Shown: positions 28,158 to 37,659 of the stretch, piece by piece
Numbering within the stretch: position 1 is the first letter of the stretch
Layout of the letters: every line of letters starts with the position of its first letter
NCBI RefSeq assembly: GCF_000276805.1
Contig: NZ_AKXQ01000002.1
Location: 62,001 to 126,000 of the forward strand
Direction: 5' to 3'
DNA from: Moritella dasanensis ArB 0140
GTDB lineage: Bacteria > Pseudomonadota > Gammaproteobacteria > Enterobacterales > Moritellaceae
Length of the DNA: 64,000 nucleotides
Position numbers and translations under genes: made by a program
The notes under the pieces: generated by a model
Seen by the model: the letters and a program-made list of their open reading frames with translations, nothing else
The model's database searches: none
Told to the model about the DNA's origin: nothing

Positions 28158-28961
28158 ATGAATAAAAAACCCATAATTTCAGTCGCAATCTCGATTATGT
28201 TTGGGGTTGGCGCAATTTTAATTGCACAATCTTGGCTGGATAATAATAAGCAAGCAGCACCAGAGAACCAAGTTTACATCGCTTTTTCAACCATGACGGT
28301 TCCTATTGGCACAGTGATAGAGCCGAAGCATATTACATTGAAAGTATTGCCAGTATCCATGTCAGCAGATAATACAATCCAAAACCCTGACGAAATCTAC
28401 GGTATGATAGCCAAAGACACTATTTATATTAATGACATTATGCGTACCGAAAGACTGCTTGTAAAAGGAGAAGGTAGCACACTCGCAAGTCTTATTTCAG
28501 AAAACATGCGAGCAGTATCTATCCGAGTCGATGATGTTGTCGGTGTGGCAGGTTTCTTATTACCTGGTAACCGAGTCGATATTTTGAACACCACAAGCGA
28601 TAAAGGCAGTGTTACAACAGAAGTCATTCTTGCCAATATTAAAATTCTCGCTATTGATCAACGAGCAGGTAAAGGTGAGAACAAACCTCAACTCGTACGT
28701 GCGATCACCGTAGAAGTTAACTTAGAACAAGCAGAAAAATTGATGACGGCACGTAACAAAGGCCGCTTACAACTAGCGCTACGTAACCCAACAGACAGTC
28801 ATGCCGTTGATTTTGCAAGTAATAAAAAAGTAATTGCTGATGACATCATTGAAATAGCACCCCCTGTATTAAAACCTCGCCCGATTAAACAGAGAACCAG
28901 TAAACATAAAGTCGAAATAATCCGCGGTACAACCCAAGAATCTGTCCAACTTAAAATTTAG
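28158..28961 (+). CDS. rcpC: Flp pilus assembly protein RcpC/CpaB
   Basis: A 267-residue protein anchored by one N-terminal membrane segment (about 6-25) with a periplasmic SAF domain (PIGTVIEPKHITLKVLPV) and the RcpC signature ENMRAVSIRVDDVVGVAGFL, then PGNRVDIL. RcpC/CpaB helps connect the pilus machine with the secretin and may bind peptidoglycan. The C-terminal tail is basic. It is followed by the secretin gene after 27 bp. Confidence 0.9.
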   Translation: MNKKPIISVAISIMFGVGAILIAQSWLDNNKQAAPENQVYIAFSTMTVPIGTVIEPKHITLKVLPVSMSADNTIQNPDEIYGMIAKDTIYINDIMRTERLLVKGEGSTLASLISENMRAVSIRVDDVVGVAGFLLPGNRVDILNTTSDKGSVTTEVILANIKILAIDQRAGKGENKPQLVRAITVEVNLEQAEKLMTARNKGRLQLALRNPTDSHAVDFASNKKVIADDIIEIAPPVLKPRPIKQRTSKHKVEIIRGTTQESVQLKI

Positions 28962-28988
28962 TTATTCGACTATAAATAGGTGATATAT

Positions 28989-30476
28989 ATGAATATAAAT
29001 TCCCATTTTTATAAATATAAATCTGAGTCTGGTCCTAACAAGAATGTATGGACATTAGCGGCTTTAATTTTGATAACTCATTTTTTCTTAGCGAATTCAG
29101 CGTTAGCTGGCGGACCAACAGCATTAGATGATGACAGCGTTAGGATCCCGATATTTAAATCTAAAAACTTACAAATGGATCAAGCAATACACCGTGTATC
29201 CGTAGGTAATCCGGCAATCGCAGATATATTAATTTTACGTAGCAGCGAGCTCTATATTGTTGGTAAACAATTAGGCACCACTAACATGATGGTATGGGAT
29301 AAAGAAGACAACCTCGTTGACGTGCAAAATCTAGAAGTGACTCACGACTTAAATAGCCTAAGAAAACGTCTACATAAATACTTACCAAATGAAGTGATCG
29401 GTGTAGAAACATCACAAGGTCAATTAGTAGTTAGCGGACAAGCCTCATCATTAATGAAAATGAGTACTGCAGTTGAAATCGCTCAGGGTTATGCTACAGC
29501 AGCCAACGTGGGTGATAGTAATAGCACAGTATTAAACATGATGTCTGTCGGTGGTGGTCAACAAGTAATGCTAGAAGTCACTGTCGCCGAAGTGAGTACA
29601 GAAATAGGCCGCAATTTGGACGGTAATACCGTTATCGGTGGATTCGGTTCCGATGGGTTTGGTGGCATAGGGACAGGGACAGGTAATGTTCCGGGAAATC
29701 TGTTAGGCGGAATAGACACTAATATTTTTGCACGCTATCTCACTGGTGACATGTTATTTAGTGTTGCGTTAGATGTAGCAAAAACCAAAGGCTTAGCTAA
29801 AGTGCTTGCAGAACCGAATCTAACGGCACTTAGTGGTCAATCTGCCGAATTCTTATCTGGTGGTGAGTACCCAGTGCCGGTTTCAGGTGACGATGGCGTT
29901 TCAATTGAGTATCGAGATTTTGGTGTTGGGGTTAGTTTTGTACCAACAGTACTTGATTCTGGTAAAATAAACCTCAACCTTAAAGTGCTTGTCAGTGAAA
30001 TCAGTAACGCTAATAGTGTCGCAATATCTGCATTAGAAACGGGTTCAACGACAATCACCCCCTCTTTAGTCAAACGATCAACTGCAACCACCGTTGAACT
30101 TGGTGACGGCCAGACCATCGTCATTGGCGGATTACTCAGCGACAACCTCCGAGAATCGGTCACTAAATTCCCTGGACTAGGCGACATTCCTATTCTAGGA
30201 CAATTGTTCACGAGCCAAGAGTACATTAGCGGTCAAACCGAATTAGTTATTATGGTCACACCGCGATTAGTAAGACCTTTTAATAAAGAAGGCATGATAC
30301 TCCCTACAGATGGCTTCGTACCCGTGTCAGATATGGAATTTTACTTACTCGGTAAGATGACCCAACAAGACAAAGACTCTGCGACGAAAAACCCAAATGA
30401 TACGTCCGACTCACCATCGAGTATCGTCCCCAATTCAGGTGGTACAGAGCAACAGTATGGTCATACCCTCAATTAG
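28989..30476 (+). CDS. rcpA: Tad secretin RcpA/CpaC
   Basis: Outer-membrane secretin through which the Flp pilus leaves the cell, 495 residues. It has a signal sequence (about 1-38, ending ANSALA), an N-terminal pilus-and-secretin domain (VSVGNPAIADILIL), a BON-like region, and the C-terminal secretin domain with VMLEVTVAEV, EPNLTALSGQSAEFLSGGEYPVP and GGLLSD. The frame opens at a GTG (28980), but ATG 28989 is preferred because AGG at 28978-28980 is then 8 nt away. The tail after about 450 is polar and low in complexity. Confidence 0.93.
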   Translation: MNINSHFYKYKSESGPNKNVWTLAALILITHFFLANSALAGGPTALDDDSVRIPIFKSKNLQMDQAIHRVSVGNPAIADILILRSSELYIVGKQLGTTNMMVWDKEDNLVDVQNLEVTHDLNSLRKRLHKYLPNEVIGVETSQGQLVVSGQASSLMKMSTAVEIAQGYATAANVGDSNSTVLNMMSVGGGQQVMLEVTVAEVSTEIGRNLDGNTVIGGFGSDGFGGIGTGTGNVPGNLLGGIDTNIFARYLTGDMLFSVALDVAKTKGLAKVLAEPNLTALSGQSAEFLSGGEYPVPVSGDDGVSIEYRDFGVGVSFVPTVLDSGKINLNLKVLVSEISNANSVAISALETGSTTITPSLVKRSTATTVELGDGQTIVIGGLLSDNLRESVTKFPGLGDIPILGQLFTSQEYISGQTELVIMVTPRLVRPFNKEGMILPTDGFVPVSDMEFYLLGKMTQQDKDSATKNPNDTSDSPSSIVPNSGGTEQQYGHTLN

Positions 30477-30523
30477 CTAAATATTCATAATACATTTATA
30501 GCGAACGATTGAATTAAGGAATC

Positions 30524-30769
30524 ATGATGAAATATATAAGTTTAACGCTGTTCTGTAGCCAATTCTTATTCGGTTGCGTACAAGAGCCGAATTACGAATT
30601 ATCAGCATCAACACAATACATCAAAGAAATACAAATTCTTGATCACGATGCCCCTGCAAAAAATGATGGCATAACTAATGGGATTGAAGGTAAATACGCA
30701 CAAAAAGTTATATCGTCATACAATAGTAGCGCTTACGCCGCTAAATCTGCGCGTGATATTTCACAGTAA
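30524..30769 (+). CDS. Small Tad-locus lipoprotein, uncharacterised
   Basis: An 81-residue protein with a lipoprotein signal peptide: MMKYISLTLFCSQFLFGC, where the lipobox LFGC ends at Cys18. The rest is polar and ends YAAKSARDISQ. I recognise no named family. The position directly after the secretin gene is where rcpB or cpaD genes lie in other Tad loci, so a secretin pilot or assembly factor is a reasonable guess. AAGGA precedes the tandem ATG codons. Confidence 0.7.
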   Translation: MMKYISLTLFCSQFLFGCVQEPNYELSASTQYIKEIQILDHDAPAKNDGITNGIEGKYAQKVISSYNSSAYAAKSARDISQ

Positions 30770-30783
30770 TTGAAGGTAATATT

Positions 30784-32136
30784 ATGGCTACCAAGATAAT
30801 AAAAAACCTAAAAACAAAACAGAAAGGTAACATTCTTGTTATATTCACCGTTGGTTTGTTTGCAATGATTACCGTTTCATCACTTGCGCTTGATGGTGGT
30901 CATTTATTACTTAATAAAGGTAAATTGCAAAATCTGGTTGATGCTGCCGCATTACATGCAGCAACAGAATTGGACGAGGGCTCTACCCATAAAGAAGCAA
31001 GGTTTGCAGTCGTAGAAATGCTCCGATTAAACATAAGTCATAACGACCATCACGAATTAGCTGATGCGATAGATTTGTCCGATGCCAACATCAACACTGA
31101 TGCTAATCAAATAACAACACAGTTAGCAGTTGAATTTTCGCAAGAACCTGATCCATTCACTGGAGATCTAGATGAAAGTGCCAAATATGTAAAAGTGTCG
31201 TTATCACAGCTTAATCTAAATAATTTCCTCGCCAATATTTTCAATTTTAACAAACAGGTTTCTGCAACCGCTTTGGCCGGCCCAAGTTCTGATATCAGTA
31301 GCTGTTATGAGGATCTTGTGCCAATGGCCGTTTGTGGTGATAAAAATGATACCAGTGATACCAGCGAATATGGTTTTGAAAAAGGCAGTTTGAATTTACT
31401 TAAGACTGGTTCAAATTCACAATCAGCCATCGGACCAGGAAATTTCCAGTTAATCAGACTTGGAGACAACAAAGGCGGTAATGATATTCTCGGAGCTATG
31501 GCGGGAGAGTATGGTGCAGGCACTGCGTGCTTCACAAAAGGTGCCAATAATTCATCAGTACCAACTGAAACAGGTAACAAAGTTGGACCGGCTGCTAACG
31601 GAATTAATACTCGGATGGGTCTGTGGGAGGGCTCGTTGAAAAAAACATCTAAAGAACACCTAAGAGACAGTAATATATGCGAAGGCGATACTATTATTGT
31701 TGACAAAAAAACGGGTGAATTTGATGAATTAGACGCTGAAGATAAAGCTTACCGCTATACAAATTATGAACAGTATAAAACAGGTGTTGATATTACGACT
31801 TCATGTGACGCCTTTCCAAGTGGAGATATCATCCCTGAAACTTCAAGTACGGGGGAGCAGGCATCTAGTTATGGCCGCAGAATTTTACAAGTCGTCATCG
31901 TAGACTGCGGCACCAGTAATATAAATGGACAAAATGACCTCGACTTCCTTGATATAGGTTGCTTTTTTATGACTCAGAAGATGGGTCATACAGGTAACAC
32001 AGCAAACGTCATTGGCGAGTTTATTAATAGCGGGGGTAACTGTACTAACGGTGGCACACCTTCAATCACGCCTGTAGATAACAACGGTCCATATAAGATT
32101 GTTTTATATCATGTACCAGGAAGTTCTGACTCTTAG
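30784..32136 (+). CDS. tadG: TadG-like pilus assembly protein
   Basis: A 450-residue protein beginning with the TadE/TadG-type hydrophobic segment (about 17-40: KGNILVIFTVGLFAMITVSS) followed by LALDGGHLLLNKGKLQNLVDAAALHAA, the signature of the TadG N-terminal domain. The large C-terminal part is probably periplasmic or extracellular and contains several cysteines. I saw no von Willebrand A domain MIDAS motif, which longer TadG proteins have. It precedes two TadE/F-like genes, consistent with a minor pseudopilin role. Confidence 0.85.
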   Translation: MATKIIKNLKTKQKGNILVIFTVGLFAMITVSSLALDGGHLLLNKGKLQNLVDAAALHAATELDEGSTHKEARFAVVEMLRLNISHNDHHELADAIDLSDANINTDANQITTQLAVEFSQEPDPFTGDLDESAKYVKVSLSQLNLNNFLANIFNFNKQVSATALAGPSSDISSCYEDLVPMAVCGDKNDTSDTSEYGFEKGSLNLLKTGSNSQSAIGPGNFQLIRLGDNKGGNDILGAMAGEYGAGTACFTKGANNSSVPTETGNKVGPAANGINTRMGLWEGSLKKTSKEHLRDSNICEGDTIIVDKKTGEFDELDAEDKAYRYTNYEQYKTGVDITTSCDAFPSGDIIPETSSTGEQASSYGRRILQVVIVDCGTSNINGQNDLDFLDIGCFFMTQKMGHTGNTANVIGEFINSGGNCTNGGTPSITPVDNNGPYKIVLYHVPGSSDS

Positions 32137-32144
32137 GAGGTTCT

Positions 32145-32618
32145 ATGCTTCGAAATTCATTCCAACACAAACGTACAAAAAATAAAAATCAACAAGGCTT
32201 TGCTGCGATTGAATTAACAATGATATTACCTTTTATGTTATTGCTAATTTTTGCTACCGCTGAGTTTGGTCGATTATTGTATCAATATAACGCCCTTAAT
32301 AAGACCGTACGCAATGCATCTCGATACTTAGCAGAGAATTCGATTCTGGGTACCGGAGTATATGAGATAACGCCTGAGATAGAATCTAAGGTCAAAACAT
32401 ATATCAAGTATGGGGGCCCTGGATCATCAACCCCTTTTCTTCCTAATTTAACCTCTAGCGCCATAGATTTAAGTGTATCAGGACAGTTCGTTACAATTAA
32501 TGTTTCTTACCCTTGGCAACCATTATTTGGTGATATGTTCACGAGCTTTGGTATGAGTAATGATATAAATGTCAGCTTCCCACTTGTATCAACGTATACG
32601 ATGAGGGCGTTCAAATGA
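32145..32618 (+). CDS. tadE: TadE-like minor pseudopilin
   Basis: A 157-residue TadE-family protein. QQGFAAIELTMILPFMLLLIFATAEFGRLLYQY (about 20-52) contains the processing site region with the conserved Glu and the hydrophobic helix. The periplasmic remainder has no cysteine. GGAGG lies upstream of the ATG. Its stop overlaps the next gene's ATG (ATGA), which implies coupled translation of the two pseudopilins. Confidence 0.88.
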   Translation: MLRNSFQHKRTKNKNQQGFAAIELTMILPFMLLLIFATAEFGRLLYQYNALNKTVRNASRYLAENSILGTGVYEITPEIESKVKTYIKYGGPGSSTPFLPNLTSSAIDLSVSGQFVTINVSYPWQPLFGDMFTSFGMSNDINVSFPLVSTYTMRAFK

Positions 32619-33103
32619 TTAAACGAAGTAATCACAAACAGCAAGGCTTATACGCTGTAGAGTTTGCAGTAGTCGGTAGTATATTCTTTTTGCTATTATT
32701 CGCCGTTTTAGAGATTGGTAGACTATTCTTTGTTTGGAACGTTCTCACCGAAGTAACCCGACGAGGCGCTCGATTGGCAACAGTGTGTTATTTTGATACG
32801 ACCAATGTCGAGCCGTTCAATGCCATGCTTCAAACTTCACTGTTTAATAACCAACCATTGATATCTAATCTATCTATATCAAATATACAAATTGAATACC
32901 TGATGGATGACGGAGCTCAAGCGCTAACTCCAACAGAAGCAAATTTCATTAAATTTGTCAAAGTAGACATAATTAATTATCAACATCAGTTATTAATTCC
33001 AGGCTTATTCTTAACTCTCGATTCACCTACATTTTCAACCACACTACCACGTGAAAGCTTAGGTGTTAGCCGTACAACAGAAACATCTTGTGTGCCTACA
33101 TAA
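32615..33103 (+). CDS. tadF: TadF/TadE-like minor pseudopilin
   Basis: A 162-residue protein with the same layout as the previous gene: QQGLYAVEFAVVGSIFFLLLFAVLEIGRLFF near the N-terminus, then a soluble domain with cysteines at ATVC and ETSC that could form a disulfide. It could be called a second TadE; the tadF symbol rests on gene order. Translation is coupled to tadE by an ATGA overlap. Confidence 0.82.
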   Translation: MIKRSNHKQQGLYAVEFAVVGSIFFLLLFAVLEIGRLFFVWNVLTEVTRRGARLATVCYFDTTNVEPFNAMLQTSLFNNQPLISNLSISNIQIEYLMDDGAQALTPTEANFIKFVKVDIINYQHQLLIPGLFLTLDSPTFSTTLPRESLGVSRTTETSCVPT

Positions 33104-33147
33104 CAATAATAAAAGACAATTAACTTTTTATTGGTAAGGAATCATAA

Positions 33148-34374
33148 ATGAATAACCAAAATTCAAATAATATAATTGGATTTAGTGAAAGCAACTCCGT
33201 CCCGATAGATCGAGATACACAAACATTGCCTTTTCCACTAAATTGTTTAGTCGTGTGCCAAAATCCGACAATGCGTCAGCATCTATCAACCTATTTAGCC
33301 TCAGTAGCTAATCTAAAAATAGATTATTGTACAGCATTAGATTCCAACTTAAAAAACCATAATTTGGTTATTTTTGTGCTTGATAGTAATGACCATCAAG
33401 CTAAAGACGATATTAAGAAAGTGGCGAAACAAGAAATTAATTTTATTTTAGTCGCCGATAATATTAGTAATGATGTTATTCGTACAGCTGTGCATTTCAA
33501 AGTAAAAGACATTATTTCTCAACAAGATGTAGAACAGGAATTACTTAATTCACTGCTTAATTCTGCAAATGAATTAATGCAAGCAAGTAAAATAGCGCCA
33601 CTATATACAGTGATTAACGGCAAGCCCGGATCTGGTGCCAGTTTCATTACCAGTTGCTTAGGTGAGATTAGCGCAAATATATCAAACGATGAGATAGCGA
33701 TCATAGACGCAGACCTAAATTACGGTTCACTTGCTGACACATTTAATTTTGATGCTAACTATTACTTAACAGATGCGCTTAATGAAATAGATAAACTAGA
33801 TAATACAGCCATTCAATCAATGATGCTAAAAAGAGACAACTTAAGCCTTCTAGCCAGCAAACCCTATACCCAACTACACGCCAATCCCCAAACCTTAGGG
33901 TATTTAGATCAACTGGTCTGGAAGGTTAAATTGAATCACGACCTCGTACTAGTGGACTTATCACGAGGAATTGAGCATTTCACGATCCCATTATTGAATT
34001 TATCATCTAAAGTTCTGATTGTGGTACAACAAAATATCCTCAATTTACGTGAAGCAAAAGTGCTGATACAAGAATTAACTCAACACCTAGGCATTGATAC
34101 AGAGAAGTTACATGTCATCGTTAATCGATATTCAACTAAGAATAGCAACATAACACTTGCAGATATAAAAAAGGTGTTGGGTATCGAAAAACTATATGTC
34201 GTCAGTAACAATTATGAACTTGCCAATGCAGGTATTGATTCAGGCTCACCATTATTAAAAGTAGCTGACCATAAAGTAATACAAGATGAGGTATCGCATA
34301 TAATCGGGGAGTTATTCCCCATTGAAGTTCCAGTGAAAACGACCTTATTATCTAAAATATTTCGGAGACTATAA
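33148..34374 (+). CDS. tadZ: Pilus localisation ATPase-like protein TadZ/CpaE
   Basis: A 408-residue ParA/MinD-like protein that places the Tad machine, often at a pole. The N-terminal domain (about 25-135) resembles an atypical receiver. The ATPase-like domain has GKPGSGAS (about 158-165) where MinD has KGGVGKT: the signature Lys is kept but the P-loop Lys is Ala, a change common in TadZ proteins. IIDADLNYGSLADTF and LVLVDLSRGIE match the remaining ParA motifs. Its stop overlaps the tadA start by 1 nt. Confidence 0.9.
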   Translation: MNNQNSNNIIGFSESNSVPIDRDTQTLPFPLNCLVVCQNPTMRQHLSTYLASVANLKIDYCTALDSNLKNHNLVIFVLDSNDHQAKDDIKKVAKQEINFILVADNISNDVIRTAVHFKVKDIISQQDVEQELLNSLLNSANELMQASKIAPLYTVINGKPGSGASFITSCLGEISANISNDEIAIIDADLNYGSLADTFNFDANYYLTDALNEIDKLDNTAIQSMMLKRDNLSLLASKPYTQLHANPQTLGYLDQLVWKVKLNHDLVLVDLSRGIEHFTIPLLNLSSKVLIVVQQNILNLREAKVLIQELTQHLGIDTEKLHVIVNRYSTKNSNITLADIKKVLGIEKLYVVSNNYELANAGIDSGSPLLKVADHKVIQDEVSHIIGELFPIEVPVKTTLLSKIFRRL

Positions 34375-35699
34375 TGGAATTTGTCAACAGCCAAAATAAT
34401 GACCCTTTTAGTATGCTAACTGCGAGTGATATGGAGACTAAACAAGAAATATTTGGTCTCTTGCTCACACAACTTGATCTCTCGGTGTTAGAAACATTAC
34501 CTCAAGAGGTTGCCAAAGAGAAAATTGCCAATTCTTGCTATCAGTTCCTGAATAAACAAACGAGACCAATTAGTCAAGACGTAAGACAAATCTTAATTAA
34601 ATTAATCACAGATGAAATTTTGGGTCTCGGTCCGCTTGAAACTTTACTCGAGGATCCAACCATCGCGGATATCCTCGTTAACAGTTACGACCGAATATTC
34701 GTTGAGCGTGCTGGTAAATTAGAACAAGTATCAGTTCAATTTTATGATGATAAACATTTATTAAATATTATTGATCGTATTGTATCTGGTGTCGGTAGAA
34801 GAATTGATGAGTCATCGCCAATGGTCGACGCCAGACTTAAAGACGGTAGCCGTATCAACGCGATTATCCCCCCGCTTGCGCTTGATGGCCCCGCATTATC
34901 AATTCGTCGCTTTACGGTTGATAAGCTTCAAGCACAACAACTTATCGACTACGGTTCGATGACACAACCAATGGCAGATCTCATTCAAGCCGCCGTATTA
35001 GGTAAACTAAACATATTAATTTCTGGTGGTACAGGTAGTGGTAAAACCACATTGCTGAATATTTTATCTGGCTACATACCGAGTAATGAAAGAATCATCA
35101 CTATTGAAGATTCAGCTGAATTACAATTACAGCAACCACACACGGTTCGATTAGAAACAAGACCTGCAAACATCGAAGGGAAAGGTGAAGTAAGCCAGCG
35201 AGAGTTAGTTAAAAACTGCTTAAGAATGCGCCCAGATAGGATTGTTATCGGTGAAGTGCGTGGCAGCGAAGCAATAGATATGTTGGCTGCGATGAACACC
35301 GGCCATGAAGGTTCGATGACGACACTTCACGCCAACACTCCACGTGATGGCTTAGGCCGATTAGAAAATATGGTTTGCATGGCAGGGTTTGATATGCCTG
35401 TGCATAATATTAGAACCCAAATATCCTCAGCCATTGATGTTGTCGTGCAATTGCAGCGCCAAGAAGATGGTAAGCGCCGTATCACCAGTATCCAAGAAGT
35501 AACAGGCATGGAAGGTGAGATGATCACGATGTCAGAAATATTTACTTTCCGACGCGAAGGTAAAAATGATGATGGTACGATCAGAGGAAGGTATGCAGCT
35601 ACAGGAGTAGTCCCGACCTTTACCCGTAAACTCAAAGATAAAGGTATTGATATTCCTCACAGCCTATTCACTGTGGATATGCTGTCCAACGGATTTTAA
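34374..35699 (+). CDS. tadA: Tad pilus ATPase TadA/CpaF
   Basis: Type II/IV secretion hexameric ATPase that drives Flp pilus extension, and probably retraction, 441 residues. It has Walker A GGTGSGKTT (about 218-226), an Asp box TIEDSAELQL, Walker B RIVIGEVRG and His box GSMTTLHANTPRDGL. The N-terminal third is the usual CpaF helical domain (EILGLGPLETLLEDPTI). The gene begins within the tadZ stop and is followed by tadB 11 nt later. Confidence 0.96.
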   Translation: MEFVNSQNNDPFSMLTASDMETKQEIFGLLLTQLDLSVLETLPQEVAKEKIANSCYQFLNKQTRPISQDVRQILIKLITDEILGLGPLETLLEDPTIADILVNSYDRIFVERAGKLEQVSVQFYDDKHLLNIIDRIVSGVGRRIDESSPMVDARLKDGSRINAIIPPLALDGPALSIRRFTVDKLQAQQLIDYGSMTQPMADLIQAAVLGKLNILISGGTGSGKTTLLNILSGYIPSNERIITIEDSAELQLQQPHTVRLETRPANIEGKGEVSQRELVKNCLRMRPDRIVIGEVRGSEAIDMLAAMNTGHEGSMTTLHANTPRDGLGRLENMVCMAGFDMPVHNIRTQISSAIDVVVQLQRQEDGKRRITSIQEVTGMEGEMITMSEIFTFRREGKNDDGTIRGRYAATGVVPTFTRKLKDKGIDIPHSLFTVDMLSNGF

Positions 35700-35710
35700 G
35701 TGGTGAATTT

Positions 35711-36679
35711 ATGAGTTCTCAAATCATGTTTTTACTCTTGGTATTTGTAGCTGTTGTGCTGTTATTCCAAGGTTTTTTTATTTCAGTCTATAGTCCACAA
35801 CGAGCAAATTCCAAACATATACGTAAGCATTTGGCATCATTAACAGACGGTAGTGAAGACGCTCAAGCTGAAATTTTAATCAATAAAAAAGTTGAAAAAC
35901 TACCCGTTTTTCTACAATGGGTAGAATCATTGCCTTTAGTTTACAATTACACATACAAGATGGAACTATCTGGTTCTAAAATGCTCGGCCATCAATACCT
36001 GATAATGACCATTTTAATATCTTTTGTAGTGACCATTACAGCTTGGTTTTTGACTTTAGATATTGTATTTACAGTATTTTCTGTCATCACTGTTTTTGCT
36101 GTCATGCACTTAATATTAAACCGTAATATAAATAAACGAATGGAAAGAATTGAGCAACAATTTCCTGAAGCATTAGATGTACTAAAGCGCGGCTTACAAG
36201 CGGGTTATGCTTTTAGTGATTCACTGAAGCTTGTTTATGAAGAACTTGAGGGTGAATTGTCTGATGAGTTTAAATTAATGTTTAATCGCATTAATTTTGG
36301 TAACGACGTTCATACTGCGTTACTCAGTTTTGTCAAACGTGTACCAAGTACGTCGGCAATGGCTTTTTGCAGTTCAGTGTCTATCCATAAAGATACAGGG
36401 GGTAATCTTGCTGAAAACATAGATAATTTATCAAGAATAATTAGACAAAGATTTACCTTCAAACGCCGTGTAAAAACATTATCCGCAGAAGGTCGCCTTT
36501 CAGGCTGGGTACTCGTCTTAACTCCTTTCGTTTTGTTTGCAGTGCTTTATATTTCATCCCCAGATTACACCAGTATCCTAATTCATACCCCCGAGGGTTT
36601 AAACTTACTTAAATGGGGTGGAATAGGCATGCTATTAGGTATTTACTGGATCAGTAAATTAATTAAGATTGAGGTATAA
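35711..36679 (+). CDS. tadB: Tad inner-membrane platform protein TadB
   Basis: A 322-residue type II secretion F-domain protein with membrane spans near 5-25, about 95-135, and two near the C-terminus. The T2SSF domain reads FPEALDVLKRGLQAGYAFSDSL with the second conserved segment about residue 215 (SVSIHKDTGGNLAENID). It forms the inner-membrane platform with TadC. The next gene starts 2 nt after its stop. Confidence 0.93.
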   Translation: MSSQIMFLLLVFVAVVLLFQGFFISVYSPQRANSKHIRKHLASLTDGSEDAQAEILINKKVEKLPVFLQWVESLPLVYNYTYKMELSGSKMLGHQYLIMTILISFVVTITAWFLTLDIVFTVFSVITVFAVMHLILNRNINKRMERIEQQFPEALDVLKRGLQAGYAFSDSLKLVYEELEGELSDEFKLMFNRINFGNDVHTALLSFVKRVPSTSAMAFCSSVSIHKDTGGNLAENIDNLSRIIRQRFTFKRRVKTLSAEGRLSGWVLVLTPFVLFAVLYISSPDYTSILIHTPEGLNLLKWGGIGMLLGIYWISKLIKIEV

Positions 36680-36681
36680 TC

Positions 36682-37659
36682 ATGAATCAAATTATACAAC
36701 TTTTCGAAACAACATTTACCGACCCCGAAATAATGAAATGGACCATTTATCTGGTTGCAGGTGTAGCTGGAATAACTCTAGCCATTGCGCTTTCATCTTT
36801 GATATCGGGGCTTTACTCTCCGGTAAAAAAACAATTAAGCAAACTTTCTAACGAGTCAGCACAGCCTGAAGACCTGGCCAAAGAATATGAGTCATCACTA
36901 GAGCATACCATTGATAAATTGAACCATGTTCCTTTTATTAATAAACATTATCAGGGTGATTCATCAACTAAAAAACTACTTATTCATGCCGGTTTCCACT
37001 CTCAAGATGCACTTAAAATATTCAATTCCGTTAAACTATTATTATTATTAATGAGTGGCGGGATAGTTATTGCCTTAATCAATAATATTTCAACTTATTC
37101 AACAACGACCGTTGTCTATATAATCGCCTTTGTGCTGGGCATCGCTTACCTGTTACCCGGTATGATATTAAAGAAAATGGCCAACCGTAGAATGGGAAAT
37201 TTAAGACGTTTCTTTCCAGATGCTCTCGATTTACTCATCGTATGTTGTGAATCGGGACTCGGCTTACTGGAAGCATTTCAACGAGTCGCAAAGGAATTAA
37301 AACTTGCACATCCCGATTTAGCCTTCGAACTAAATTTAGTTTGCAGTAAAGTTAGATACGGGCTTACTTTACAGCAAGCGTTAAAAGAGTTTAGCGATAG
37401 AACGGGCCTAGAAGATATTAGAGGACTAAATTCGGTTATTGTACAAAGTTTAAGGTTGGGTACCGGGGTCGCAGCAACAATCCGTATATATTCCGATGAA
37501 TACCGTGAGAAGCGATTGCAGGCCGCAGAAGAAAATGCAGCGAAATTAGGCGTTAAAATGATTTTTCCGATGATGTGTTGTATTTGGCCTTCGTTCTTTA
37601 TCGTCGCTATCGGACCTGCCGTTTTAAAAGTCATGGCAGTTTGGGGAGAAGCATTTTGA
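36682..37659 (+). CDS. tadC: Tad inner-membrane platform protein TadC
   Basis: A 325-residue T2SSF-domain protein, partner of TadB. The core FPDALDLLIVCCESGLGLLEAFQRV and the LGTGVAATIRIYSDEYREKR segment are conserved in TadC. Membrane spans lie near 18-38, about 112-155 and at the C-terminus (MMCCIWPSFFIVAIGPAVL). GAGGT precedes the ATG. Its TGA stop overlaps the TTG start chosen for tadD. Confidence 0.93.
   Translation: MNQIIQLFETTFTDPEIMKWTIYLVAGVAGITLAIALSSLISGLYSPVKKQLSKLSNESAQPEDLAKEYESSLEHTIDKLNHVPFINKHYQGDSSTKKLLIHAGFHSQDALKIFNSVKLLLLLMSGGIVIALINNISTYSTTTVVYIIAFVLGIAYLLPGMILKKMANRRMGNLRRFFPDALDLLIVCCESGLGLLEAFQRVAKELKLAHPDLAFELNLVCSKVRYGLTLQQALKEFSDRTGLEDIRGLNSVIVQSLRLGTGVAATIRIYSDEYREKRLQAAEENAAKLGVKMIFPMMCCIWPSFFIVAIGPAVLKVMAVWGEAF

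Noticed and set aside
37575-37655. N-terminal extension of TadD within tadC
   Set aside because: It is the tadC sequence in another frame, and a lipoprotein leader with a good ribosome site begins at TTG 37656.
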